Part shown: piece after piece, positions 18,506 to 26,932 of the stretch
How positions within the stretch are numbered: the stretch's first letter is position 1
Layout of the letters: each line of letters begins with the position of its first letter
DNA from: Cutibacterium sp.
GTDB taxonomy: Bacteria; Actinomycetota; Actinomycetes; Propionibacteriales; Propionibacteriaceae
Reading direction: 5' to 3'
Assembly (NCBI RefSeq): GCF_030525615.1
Contig: NZ_JAUNEJ010000004.1
Coordinates: forward strand, 62,001-126,000
Length of the DNA: 64,000 nt
The notes under the pieces: model-generated
Database searches by the model: none
The model's input: the letters and a program-made list of their open reading frames with translations, nothing else
What the model was told of the DNA's origin: nothing
Position numbers and translations under genes: made by a program

Positions 18506-18604
18506 TCGTGTCGCACATTAAGATGGCTTGTACTGAGTACGTACAATCAAAGTTCCCAACCTGCCGTGGTATACGGCTAATTATTGTCAGTGAGGTCTTT
18601 GCAC

Positions 18605-19675
18605 ATGGCTTTCGCATTCCGCAAGAAAACGATGGCTGGCGCTGTCGTTCTCGTCACCACCGTTTCAATGGCCATCGCAGGGTGCGCCAGCAACGATCCC
18701 GAGTCTGCTAGCTCCCCGTCAAAATCACCTGCCAGCGCGTCACAATCCGCATCGAAGACTCCGCCGTCCAAGACTCCCGTCGCTAAGCCCAGCGTTTCGA
18801 GCGGCGCAAGTGTGCCCGCCGGAATGCCGAGCGGCCCGGTGCCCAGCGGTAAGTATGGAGTCGGTGTCGCTGTGACAAAACCGGATTGCGCAGAGCCGCC
18901 GTCCAATTATTCGCCGTTCAAGGCTCCCGGCACCGTCGTCAAGGACATCGAAGGGTTGGAGCCGGGAACGAACCATGGAACGGCGGCCGACAAGTACGCC
19001 TACCCTGCTGCCGTGGTGAATGAATGGCTGTCCAAGCCGTCCACCCAGCCGAAAGACAAGAAGATCGTCTTCGTGACCTTCGACGATGGTCCGACGACCA
19101 AGTTCACTGGAGAGCAGCTCGACAACTTAGAGAAGGCGGACGCTCGCGCGACCTTCTTCATGATCGCCCCTCAGCTGCGTGACGTGGCGCCGGATATGCT
19201 CAGCCGTTCGCTCAAGATGGGTAATGCGCTGGCGCTGCATTCTTACTCACACGATTACAAGTACCTCTACCACGGCACTGCCGAGAACAAGGCCAACCAC
19301 ATTGGCTGCGACTGGGATTGGGCCATGGCGCAGTCTCGGGCGATCCTGGGTTCGAATTACTTTTCCTCGGCATTCCGCTACCCAGGTGGTCACATGTCGT
19401 GGACGAAGCTGGACCAGGCTGACGATGCCTTGGCCAAGCGTGGCGCTGCGTGGATCGACTGGAATGCGATGAGTGGCGATGCTGACGCTGAGCGTCCCAC
19501 GACCGTTGCGGGCTACTTGGAGATGGTCAAGAAGACCATCAACGAGTCCGACAATCCGAACGTCGTCGTTATCCTCAACCACGACACCTACGGCAAGCAG
19601 ATGACCGTCGATGCCATGCCCTCGATTCTTAAGTGGCTCAAGAGCGAGGGATACGAGTTCGGGGTCATCGCCTGA
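18605..19675 (+). CDS. Secreted polysaccharide deacetylase lipoprotein (NodB domain)
   Basis: Metal-dependent deacetylase likely acting on cell-wall or surface polysaccharide. About 356 residues. Signal peptide and lipobox (VSMAIAGCAS) are followed by a long Ser/Pro/Lys-rich linker, then a carbohydrate esterase 4 domain from about residue 145. The catalytic and metal motifs are VFVTFDDGPTTKFT (Asp pair), LALHSYSHDYK (HSxSH metal ligands) and FRYPGGHMSW. The start at 18605 places the signal sequence at the N-terminus; an upstream in-frame ATG at 18584 is less likely. The substrate is not predictable. Confidence 0.9.
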   Translation: MAFAFRKKTMAGAVVLVTTVSMAIAGCASNDPESASSPSKSPASASQSASKTPPSKTPVAKPSVSSGASVPAGMPSGPVPSGKYGVGVAVTKPDCAEPPSNYSPFKAPGTVVKDIEGLEPGTNHGTAADKYAYPAAVVNEWLSKPSTQPKDKKIVFVTFDDGPTTKFTGEQLDNLEKADARATFFMIAPQLRDVAPDMLSRSLKMGNALALHSYSHDYKYLYHGTAENKANHIGCDWDWAMAQSRAILGSNYFSSAFRYPGGHMSWTKLDQADDALAKRGAAWIDWNAMSGDADAERPTTVAGYLEMVKKTINESDNPNVVVILNHDTYGKQMTVDAMPSILKWLKSEGYEFGVIA

Positions 19676-19765
19676 TCGTCGACCTCGTCTGGGTACAGAA
19701 CCGATGTGGATACCGATTCGTACTTAGCTCATCTGGCCGTATCTGGCTCATCTGAGCATAAAGGT

Positions 19766-19793
19766 GGCGCCCCGGGACTATTTCCGGGGCGCC
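19766..19793. terminator. Bidirectional terminator between deacetylase and gpmA
   Basis: A perfect 10-pair stem (GGCGCCCCGG with CCGGGGCGCC) around an 8-base loop, with ATTCTTT after it on the plus strand and a weaker A/T flank on the other. It lies between two convergent genes, so it probably serves both. Confidence 0.8.
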
Positions 19794-19831
19794 ATTCTTT
19801 GTCGTCTCAGGCTTTCGTATCCGTCACGAAC

Positions 19832-20581
19832 TTACTTGTTTCCCTGGTTGGCGACGGCCTTAGCACCGGCGGCAGCAGCCTCTGGGTCGAGGTAGCGGCC
19901 CCCCTTGGTAATCGGCTTGAGGTCGTCATCCAGCTCGTAGAGCAGTGGAATACCGGTCGGGATATTGAGCCCAGCGATGTCCTCGTCGCTGATCTGGTCA
20001 AGGTGCTTAACGAGGGCGCGCAGGGAATTGCCGTGGGCAGCAACCAGCACCGTCTTGCCAGCCTTGAGGTCAGCGGCGATGTCGGAGGTGAAATACGGCA
20101 CCATACGAGCCACGACATCCTTGAGGCATTCGGCTACCGGACGCTCAGACTCAGGGATGTCGGCGTAGCGCGGGTCGTTGAACTGGCTGAACTCGCCGTC
20201 ATGTGCGAGGTCCGGCGGACGCACGTCGTAGGAGCGACGCCATGCCATGAACTGATCGTTGCCGTACTTCTCCTTGGTCTCGGCCTTGTTCAGACCCTGC
20301 AGAGCGCCGTAGTGACGCTCGTTGAGACGCCAAGAGCGGTGTACCGGGATCCAGTGGCGATCGCAGCCGTCCAAAGCCAGGTAGGCAGTGTGGATGGCGC
20401 GACGCAGCAGGGAGGTATGAACGACGTCGGGAAGGAGGTTTTCCTTCTTGAGGAGGACGGCGGCGTTGCGGGCTTCGCCCTCGCCTTTCTCATTGAGATC
20501 GACGTCCACCCAGCCAGTGAACAGGTTCTTGGAGTTCCACTCGCTCTCGCCATGGCGGAGCAGGATGAGCTTTGCAGTCAT
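19832..20581 (-). CDS. gpmA: 2,3-bisphosphoglycerate-dependent phosphoglycerate mutase
   Basis: Interconverts 3- and 2-phosphoglycerate in glycolysis and gluconeogenesis. 249 residues, normal length. The phospho-His is in [20 protein letters not shown]; the second catalytic His is in [16 protein letters not shown], and [16 protein letters not shown] is diagnostic of the cofactor-dependent class. In mycobacteria gpm1 directly precedes senX3-regX3; here it lies about 3 kb from them. The EIIB-EIIA pair is upstream on the same strand, 34 bases away. Confidence 0.96.
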   Translation of the reverse strand: MTAKLILLRHGESEWNSKNLFTGWVDVDLNEKGEGEARNAAVLLKKENLLPDVVHTSLLRRAIHTAYLALDGCDRHWIPVHRSWRLNERHYGALQGLNKAETKEKYGNDQFMAWRRSYDVRPPDLAHDGEFSQFNDPRYADIPESERPVAECLKDVVARMVPYFTSDIAADLKAGKTVLVAAHGNSLRALVKHLDQISDEDIAGLNIPTGIPLLYELDDDLKPITKGGRYLDPEAAAAGAKAVANQGNK

Positions 20582-20614
20582 GGTTCCACCATAGTGTGTC
20601 AGCGTGACGGAGCA

Positions 20615-21079
20615 TTAGGTGGCTGGCTCGATCGCGTTCATAACCGCCCTGACCGCCCGATGTACGTCAGCGTCATCTGCCGTAATGAGGAGGCGGCACG
20701 ACGGTGGATCTTGCAGCAGGTCGATCACGGCACCGAGCATTCCGACCTGGTTGTGCGGGTCGGTAACCAGGGGCCAAATGCTCAGCCTGACGTCTAATTT
20801 GCGTTCCGGGTCGTCCATGGCATGGAAAACCGTGGTTCGCTTGTTTCGACACACCACCAGGCCGGGAGCAATAACGTGGTCAGGATCGACATGGGGAATC
20901 GCAACTTGGGTGTGGCCAAAGTCCAACCCGGTGGGGTAGGTGGCTTCTCTGCCTTCTGCAGCTGTCAGGAAGGACGGTTTTGCGAGCCCTTCGTCCACGA
21001 GTCGGGAACTGACGGTGGCAAACAGTTCGTGGGATGTCGTGGCGTCCAGGTCGATGACCAGGAGGCGTGGCTCAGTCAT
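20615..21079 (-). CDS. PTS EIIA component, fructose/galactitol type
   Basis: Passes phosphate from HPr to the EIIB. About 154 residues. The likely active His lies in GHTQVAIPHVDPDHV. The fold length and the LVVIDLDA-like start fit the PTS EIIA type 2 family. The ATG at 21079 lies inside the end of the EIIB gene (8-base overlap), so the two are translationally coupled. No EIIC membrane component is next to them: gpmA is downstream, and upstream is a truncated asparaginase. Confidence 0.82.
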   Translation of the reverse strand: MTEPRLLVIDLDATTSHELFATVSSRLVDEGLAKPSFLTAAEGREATYPTGLDFGHTQVAIPHVDPDHVIAPGLVVCRNKRTTVFHAMDDPERKLDVRLSIWPLVTDPHNQVGMLGAVIDLLQDPPSCRLLITADDADVHRAVRAVMNAIEPAT

Positions 21080-21374
21080 CCAACGCCTTGAGATCGTCAG
21101 CGATCTGGTCGGCAAGCTCGCTGGCGCCCACACCAGTCAGTAATGGGGTGCCCCGGTAAACTTTGATCCCCTCATCATGAAATGTGATGGCGGTGGTGAC
21201 GACGATAGCGTCCGGGTGGAACGCTTCTATCTGAGCAGGGACGTTGGCCGTCTTGCACTCCTTCATCGTCGCGGCTACCCCGCGATCACGCAGCATTCGC
21301 TGCAGTTTATTGGCCACCTGAACGGAGGTGGCGATGCCGGTGCCACAGCAGACCAGGATCTTCTTGTTGACCAT
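21072..21374 (-). CDS. PTS EIIB component, galactitol (GatB) type
   Basis: 100 residues with the phosphocysteine loop ILVCCGTGIATSVQVANKL near the N-terminus, almost identical to that of the orphan EIIB at 13457-13750. Good GAGGTA-type ribosome site. It overlaps the EIIA gene by 8 bases. The missing EIIC could be elsewhere in the genome or lost in the rearrangement seen immediately upstream (21564 onward). Confidence 0.85.
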   Translation of the reverse strand: MVNKKILVCCGTGIATSVQVANKLQRMLRDRGVAATMKECKTANVPAQIEAFHPDAIVVTTAITFHDEGIKVYRGTPLLTGVGASELADQIADDLKALDD

Positions 21375-21563
21375 CAGTACCTCTCCTCGATGACGAGCTC
21401 ACCCCGTCAGTCGATCTGGGACACGGTGAGAAGGGGACAAAAGTGCCCCCATCGCCACCAGTGATACATCCATGATTGTTCACATCGAAGAGTAGCCACC
21501 CGCAGGATATTTCACACTGCGGTGCGACGAGCGCGGTTGCTGGCGGTGGGAGGAGCGCTGGGC

Positions 21564-21842
21564 TTAGGGACTAATTTCCCCGGCAATATCTGTCTCGATC
21601 CAGCGTCCTAGTTCCTTGCCGTGTAATCCCTGGGAGAGCAAGAAGACGAGCTTGGCGTAGAGAGCTTCGAGGGTCATGTCATGGGCGCTGATAGCTCCCC
21701 CCGTAATTAAGGCATGACTCGATTGGTACCGGCCCAACAGGACGTCCGCTTGTATGCATTGGGAGACGACAACGACCGGGGTCCCAGCGGGTGGCGTTGG
21801 CTGAATCAATGAGGTGTTCAGAGGTTCGGGTGTGAAACGTTC
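21564..21842 (-). pseudogene. C-terminal fragment of a type I asparaginase
   Basis: About 90 codons with the end of an L-asparaginase: PEPLNTSLIQ, GTPVVVVSQC, LGRYQSSHALITGGAISAHD, MTLEALYAKLVFLLSQ and a normal end (WIETDIAGEIS). The catalytic N-terminal two thirds are absent, and an in-frame stop (21873-21875) closes the frame upstream. The DNA further upstream shows no asparaginase similarity that I can see, so it is a truncated gene at the edge of the accessory region. Confidence 0.75.
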
Positions 21843-21875
21843 CGGCGAGTTCTGTGCCCGATAACAGCTGACCTA

Positions 21876-22337
21876 GCTATCGTGCCAGGTCGGCTCCGGG
21901 TGCCAGTCCGTTCCGGGTGGGAACCATGCCGAGGGTTCCCCCAGTTAAAGGATGTGGGTACGCATGGTTTAAACCTCTGAGGACTCCTTGACGGTATTTT
22001 AGACAGGGCATTATCCCGCACTGCATACCAGCTTATGACTCGCTACTAGTGCGAACAGCGGAACTGTCCAGCAGCCTGATGCCGACGGGAAATTCGACAA
22101 AACGTCAGTGATGAGGAAAGCCACCGAGATGTAATTCGGATAAGGCGCTCCCGGCATGTGGTAGGCGGGTCGTGCTTCTCCTCCTCTTCTGGCCTGGCTG
22201 CAAGCTGGGGTACCTCATTGTCAAGTCCCCGAGTAGGGATGAGTCTTACCGCACAGGGTTCTCGCCGCGCCAGCTAGCAAAAGAGGGATCGTAGACGTGA
22301 AATCACGTGTCTGAATCAACGACGTGGGGAGACCATC
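21876..22337. other. Intergenic stretch at the edge of the accessory region
   Basis: I see no convincing gene. Near 22291-22310 there is a short imperfect inverted repeat (GACGTGA / TCACGTGTC). The stretch separates the asparaginase fragment from the broken lipoprotein start and probably marks a rearrangement joint. Confidence 0.4.
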
Positions 22338-22475
22338 ATGAAGATGAAAAACTTTGCTAGATGATACTAGCTCTGGCTTTCTTCGGCGGTCTCCTCGCCT
22401 CGTGTTCTACACGAAAAGATCCGCATCAAGTGTCACCTAATGGGCAAATACCAGGTGCCTTGGTAACGGCCTCGC
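22338..22475 (+). pseudogene. Broken lipoprotein N-terminus
   Basis: An ATG at 22338 with a GGGGAG ribosome site starts MKMKNFAR and then hits a stop. In another frame, from 22361, a lipoprotein signal peptide appears (MILALAFFGGLLASCSTRKD). A frameshift therefore separates the start from the signal peptide. The frame then runs into the antisense of the adjacent restriction-modification fragment near 22478, so the rest of the gene is gone. Confidence 0.5.
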
Positions 22476-22477
22476 AA

Positions 22478-23389
22478 TCAATGCATGCGTTCAACCTTGT
22501 CGGCCGAGAAGTTGTAACACCAAGCGTCACGGTTTGTCTGAACGCCAGCAGACCGGGAAATAAAATGTGTCGTGCCTTCGCCGACCATGGCAGGGAACGT
22601 CATGAAGGTCTCGTCACGCTGGTTGAGCCAATCCCCGTCCTTGTTCGGGGTGATGAGCCGCCATGCGGTTGTTGCCAAGTTCGCTACGTCCAGATCGGCA
22701 AGTTTCTCCTCCCGGGTCTGGTAGTCGGGCACACCGTAATAGTGGATACGCGCTGACCCGCTGTAGGCGGGGTTCTTGACAGCGATGACAACGGCGACAC
22801 CGGTCCTGGCCCCAGAACCGAAAACCTTGCCACCTTCCTGGCGTGACACCTCCCCGGCAGTGCGCTGATTTCCGCGAAGGTTGTAGACATAGATGTCGCT
22901 GAAGTCCTCGACCAAGGTTTTTCTGAGACCGTCAGCACTGTTGGAGTCGACCCATCCGTTGTTGGACACAAAGGCGAGGACACCCTGCTCCCCGAGTCGG
23001 TCAGTGGCCCAGCGGAAGGCGCGGATGTAGGAGTCATAGAGACTGTTCTTGTTGACCGCTGTGGAGTGGGCGGCGTAGGTGTCAGCGATCCTGGCATCCA
23101 GGGTTGGGTATTTGAGGTTGGCGTTGTTGTCGTTGGCGCTGGTCTGGCCCGCGCTATAGGGCGGGTTGCCGACAATAACCCTGATGGGGCTACCAAGCTG
23201 AGCCTCGATCCTGGAGTTATTGGCCGGGATGAGACTGGTATCGGCTTTGTCGCCGTCTTCGCTGATTTGGAAGGTATCGGTCAAGGTGGCACCGCCAAAG
23301 GGCTGGTAGGCAATCTCAGCCGCTTCGACACCCTGCTGCTCGGCTCGCGAGGTGAGCCAAGCGGGCTTTTGGTTTGATACTAGGCGAAA
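22478..23389 (-). pseudogene. Methyltransferase-region fragment of a type ISP-like restriction-modification enzyme
   Basis: 304 open codons with no proper start. The segment begins NQKPAWLTSRAEQQG, continues EIAYQPFGGATLTDTFQISE, and has the adenine-methyltransferase motif IV in VIVGNPPYSAGQ, then LAFVSNNGWVDS and VYNLRGNQRTAGE. This arrangement is typical of the methylase part of single-chain type ISP/helicase-nuclease-methylase enzymes of about 1,600 residues. The frame stops abruptly after NFSADKVERMH, before the target-recognition domain. Upstream helicase and nuclease parts are missing. A matching N-terminal fragment lies at 26678-26872 on the same strand. Confidence 0.72.
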
Positions 23390-23547
23390 TCACACTCACG
23401 GCTGTGCGCATCGTGCTCACCTGCCGCCCTGATGTCGGCTCCTCTTGTTTCCAAGAGTAAAGGATAATGACGTTAGTGAACCCGATGACACTGCCGGAGC
23501 TAAGACTCGCGCACAGGTACGAGAGTCGCCAAAAGATACGTGACTAC

Positions 23548-25209
23548 CTATATAGAGACCGCCGAATCATTCAGAATCTGAGATGCCTTGTTACGAATTC
23601 GTTGAGGTACAACATCGCGATTAAGTGCTTGTACAAAATACTTTCTGAAGGCACTTAACGCTAGCTCTTCTGTTGAATGGTCAATAGCACCATCAACAAG
23701 CTTCGAATAATCCCAGTACTCGTATGAGATCGGAACCTCATGAATAATTTCATTTTCGGGAAGGCCTCCCGTCGATCCATGAGAGACAAATATAACCCTG
23801 ACGCTCCATTTAGCTGGATCGTCGAGATTTGCCCAAGACTCCTCGAGGCGTTGTTGAACAATTCGTGCCAATGACTGCTGATGGCCCCGAACGTATGCAG
23901 GTGACACTATGCCACCATGCGCTTCTAGAGCAATAGCCGCCCTTTTATCAATATTTGCGAATTCAACATCACCAAGTTTGTGGCGACTGAAATTAGACGC
24001 ATTTACACTATCTCCCAAACCTCGGGGAATCCATCCTTCATGTTGAAACGCCAAGACACTTAGCGCATCAACAATTCTCTGCTCTATGACTCCCTGGGTG
24101 TTTGACTCGTCATGTTGGATGAATCCACACAAACGGATAATTTGTGCAAAGCTAAGAGTCTCATTTATGAGCGTCAAATCTCTGTCTGTTAGTTCAATAA
24201 TTCGCGTCAGCCAAGCACGTATTATTGCAGCCACGCTACGCCGGGCATGGAATGGAAGACTTTCAACCATATGTAAGATTCGCACCAATGCATGCGCACT
24301 AACGCCGGATCTATTTCGTGCCCACTGGTCGTCGAGTTGAGATACAGCCTTAGCATTATTCAGAACTGCATTTCCGGTAGCAACGTGATATTGCGCGAAC
24401 ACTGCCTCTCCCAATGCACCGCGAGGGCTAAACTCATATAAAAACGAGGCCGGATGGTCGTATCTATCGAGCGGGAGCATGCACCAGTGGAGCATTTGAA
24501 GGTAAGGCCATCCACTGGCATTCTCCGAAGTAAGAATTGTACCTTCACCTTGTTTAATCAGCAAGCGCAAATCAGATGAAATACTATCTCCGTCTAACCA
24601 TGGGCTAGCAAGCTCACCAGCAATTTCACACGATTCGTCTGCTGATGTATCTGTAAAATGCTGATTGGAATAGATCTCGTCTTTTGGATGTATAACATTC
24701 TCAAAATCGCCAACCGACAAACTAGGCAAGAGTTCAAAGTGTGCAGCTATAACTTGTATCGCCTTATAGGGGACATAAAGACTTGATTCTAGTGAAAACA
24801 ACAAGCGGGATATCTGTGAAGCAGAAAGGTGTTCTCTGGCAAGTAGATCATGGATGAAAGTTGCTCGCGAAAGTAGACGCAGGGTTTCTTTCGGATTTAA
24901 TCCACGCCAGTCATGTTTACCGCCCTTTTGGAGGTGATTTACAACATCGCAGTAGCCTTTTCCATCAAGGCCAATCGCACTAGCGGACGTGTCCTCAAGA
25001 AGGGTGGTTATTGCGAACTCTAGTGCCCGGTTAATCTTTCCTGAGTGGAAATAATCCTCAATGTCATCAGAGAGCAATATCAAGTACGAGTCAATCGAAT
25101 CGTATGACGAAGATTGATTGACTTGATTACTGAGCCTGCCAACACCTTCTTTCTGTTCCTGTTCGGAAATAGGAAGCTGGAGTTCGCCTATCAGTTCATT
25201 CAGAGTCAT
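23548..25209 (-). CDS. Large unknown protein, candidate restriction endonuclease of the adjacent methyltransferase
   Basis: 553 residues of no family I recognise. The DNA is visibly AT-richer than its surroundings. It overlaps the XRE regulator by 14 bases on the same strand and is divergent from a C5-cytosine methyltransferase, the typical layout of a type II restriction-modification system with a controller protein. The N-terminal two thirds look helical; the C-terminal third has a more mixed composition (VRVIFVSHGSTGG). No PD-(D/E)xK, HNH or GIY-YIG site is obvious by eye. The nuclease role is inferred only from position. It could instead be an unrelated cargo gene. Confidence 0.55.
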   Translation of the reverse strand: MTLNELIGELQLPISEQEQKEGVGRLSNQVNQSSSYDSIDSYLILLSDDIEDYFHSGKINRALEFAITTLLEDTSASAIGLDGKGYCDVVNHLQKGGKHDWRGLNPKETLRLLSRATFIHDLLAREHLSASQISRLLFSLESSLYVPYKAIQVIAAHFELLPSLSVGDFENVIHPKDEIYSNQHFTDTSADESCEIAGELASPWLDGDSISSDLRLLIKQGEGTILTSENASGWPYLQMLHWCMLPLDRYDHPASFLYEFSPRGALGEAVFAQYHVATGNAVLNNAKAVSQLDDQWARNRSGVSAHALVRILHMVESLPFHARRSVAAIIRAWLTRIIELTDRDLTLINETLSFAQIIRLCGFIQHDESNTQGVIEQRIVDALSVLAFQHEGWIPRGLGDSVNASNFSRHKLGDVEFANIDKRAAIALEAHGGIVSPAYVRGHQQSLARIVQQRLEESWANLDDPAKWSVRVIFVSHGSTGGLPENEIIHEVPISYEYWDYSKLVDGAIDHSTEELALSAFRKYFVQALNRDVVPQRIRNKASQILNDSAVSI

Positions 25210-25498
25210 GGTGAGTTTCCGATTTCCAAAAACTACTTGGCCGCGCTCCGTTATGGACCCATAAGCGTGCCACTAAGCTAGATGCCGCCTCGCAATCAAG
25301 TCCTAAGCCTTGTAGCCAAAACATTGCTTGACCTATGGTTAGCTGCCTTGAGCCGGCCTCAACACGTGACACGAGTGATTGATCTACACCAAGTTCTGCC
25401 GCTAGACCGGTTTGACTAAGACCGGCGTTTTCGCGCAACTTACGTATCTCGCGCGAAAACGCAAGATCGAGTTTCCTTCCTGGTTGCATGCTGGTCAT
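25196..25498 (-). CDS. XRE-family helix-turn-helix regulator, probable restriction-modification controller
   Basis: 100 residues. The helix-turn-helix is FSREIRKLRENAGLSQTGLA followed by AELGVDQSLVSRVEAGSRQ, standard for XRE/Cro and for C-proteins of restriction-modification systems. Start ATG 25498 has no ribosome site. A TAGAAT hexamer 6 bases before it and a 15-base palindrome that ends at the start codon suggest a leaderless, self-regulated transcript; ATG 25489 is an alternative. It overlaps the unknown 553-residue gene. The C-terminal ~35 residues are extra compared with minimal C-proteins. Confidence 0.82.
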   Translation of the reverse strand: MTSMQPGRKLDLAFSREIRKLRENAGLSQTGLAAELGVDQSLVSRVEAGSRQLTIGQAMFWLQGLGLDCEAASSLVARLWVHNGARPSSFWKSETHHDSE

Positions 25499-25513
25499 AT
25501 GTAGATTCTACAT
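25499..25513. promoter_or_regulatory. Perfect 15-base palindrome, probable operator of the XRE regulator
   Basis: ATGTAGATTCTACAT is a perfect palindrome around a central base, directly abutting the XRE start codon and within the 51-base divergent promoter region shared with the methyltransferase. On the minus strand it contains TAGAAT, which has the position of a -10 element for a leaderless transcript. Controller proteins of restriction-modification systems typically bind such palindromes, so autoregulation is likely but inferred. Confidence 0.6.
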
Positions 25514-25549
25514 AGCGATTCGGTCGAAAACCTATGGTAGCATGGCGCT

Positions 25550-26647
25550 ATGGCAAATCAGCATAGCTCTCCACCGACCTTTGTTTCTCTGTACTCAGGA
25601 GCCGGTGGATTAGACATAGGTTTTGCACAGGCTGGATTTAGGCCAGTTTTCGGCAATGACATAGCACCTGACGCTGTCAGAACCCACAACAACATTCAAT
25701 TCGTGCAAGACCCACGATGGCGAACTGCGGCAAGACTGTTCCAAGGAACGAGAGCAATAGCTGGTGATGTGCGTGAAGTGGGGGAAAGTCTCGCTGAAGG
25801 TATGGCTGATCTTGTTATTGGAGGACCGCCATGCCAAGGTTTTTCTGTCGCTGGAAAAATGGATCCAGAAGATCCTCGCTCTAGGCATGTATTCGATTTC
25901 CTTGGTCTCGTTGCTCGGATCAAGCCGAAAGCTTTTGTCATGGAAAACGTGGCGGCGCTTGCACGAAATAAGCGTTGGAAAGACGTTATTGCGTCGTTAA
26001 AAGACATTGCTTCGGTCGAATATAAAGTTCAGCTTATTGTCCTCAATGCTGCCGAGTGGGGAGTACCACAGGCTAGAGAGAGGATGTTTCTTATTGGGAT
26101 TCCAGCTGACTGCCCTGATTTAGATTTTGGTGATGCGCCAAATCGAGACAATCCGAAGACGGTGCGAGAGGCTCTTTCGGAATTGCCACCTGCAGGTGAC
26201 CGAGGAAATAACTCTATGTGTACTGCAAAAATTACTCTTGCAAAGCATCCTGTACTACGTCGTTCGCCGTTTGCTGGCATGCTATTTAATGGCCAAGGAC
26301 GTGTGATTAATTTGGATGCAACGTCTCCGACATTGCCAGCATCAATGGGTGGAAATAGAACACCAATTATTGATATCGACTCTTTACAGGAAGCCACATC
26401 AACGCCCTGGATTGTGAAATACCACAAGAGGCTCTTCGAGGATCATGACTCTCCACTTAAGACAATTCCGAAGAATGCACATATGAGACGGATAACTGTG
26501 GAGGAAGCAGCAGCGATTCAGACTTTTCCGAAAGACCTGAAATGGGAGGGCTCACAATCAAGCCAATATCGACAAATTGGGAACGCTGTACCCCCACTGC
26601 TCGCTTTTCATGTGGCAGAGCATCTCAGGAAAGCGCTTAGATATTAA
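25550..26647 (+). CDS. DNA (cytosine-5-)-methyltransferase
   Basis: Methylates cytosine C5 at a recognition site that cannot be read from sequence. 365 residues with the ordered motifs of the family: motif I FVSLYSGAGGLDIGFAQAGF, motif IV GGPPCQGFSVAGK with the catalytic Cys, motif VI MENV, motif VIII QARERMFLIGIP, motif IX RRITVEEAAAIQTFP and motif X QIGNAVPPLLAFHVAEHL. All are intact, so the enzyme is probably active. AT-rich compared with the flanks, consistent with recent transfer. Divergent from the XRE regulator and the candidate nuclease. Confidence 0.93.
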   Translation: MANQHSSPPTFVSLYSGAGGLDIGFAQAGFRPVFGNDIAPDAVRTHNNIQFVQDPRWRTAARLFQGTRAIAGDVREVGESLAEGMADLVIGGPPCQGFSVAGKMDPEDPRSRHVFDFLGLVARIKPKAFVMENVAALARNKRWKDVIASLKDIASVEYKVQLIVLNAAEWGVPQARERMFLIGIPADCPDLDFGDAPNRDNPKTVREALSELPPAGDRGNNSMCTAKITLAKHPVLRRSPFAGMLFNGQGRVINLDATSPTLPASMGGNRTPIIDIDSLQEATSTPWIVKYHKRLFEDHDSPLKTIPKNAHMRRITVEEAAAIQTFPKDLKWEGSQSSQYRQIGNAVPPLLAFHVAEHLRKALRY

Positions 26648-26677
26648 TTAGGCACTATTGCACCGGTTCTAAATCGC

Positions 26678-26872
26678 TTAAAACAGCGATCCTTGCTCGT
26701 CCGTCTCATCGGTGACTTGTTCTCGGATGTCGTGCAGCCGGCCCAGCTGGTCAGCGTCATCACCATTCCCGTAGGACACCATGAGGTCTTCGAAATGCGC
26801 CCCACGCTGCGCTGTCGAAGGCTCTTGCTGGAACTGCTCAATGACATGATGGATGGTAGTTCGAGTCGCCAC
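26678..26872 (-). pseudogene. N-terminal fragment of the type ISP-like restriction-modification gene
   Basis: A GTG start at 26872 with GGGGAGGA 6 bases upstream is followed by TTIHHVIEQFQQEPSTAQRG and AHFEDLMVSY, typical of the N-terminal nuclease start of type ISP/helicase-fused enzymes. After LMVSY the similarity I can recognise ends, and the frame closes with DETDEQGSLF. With the methylase fragment at 22478-23389 it brackets the methyltransferase/XRE/unknown-protein module on the same strand, suggesting insertion with loss of the helicase region. Confidence 0.58.
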
Positions 26873-26932
26873 CAGATCCTCCCCAATTCTCCATGTGCCC
26901 AGATTGCGCACTACGCTGCGCCGCAAACTCAA

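Noticed and set aside
19706..20797. Plus-strand open frame of 363 codons
   Set aside because: Antisense to gpmA and part of the PTS EIIA gene; both real genes have clear active-site motifs.
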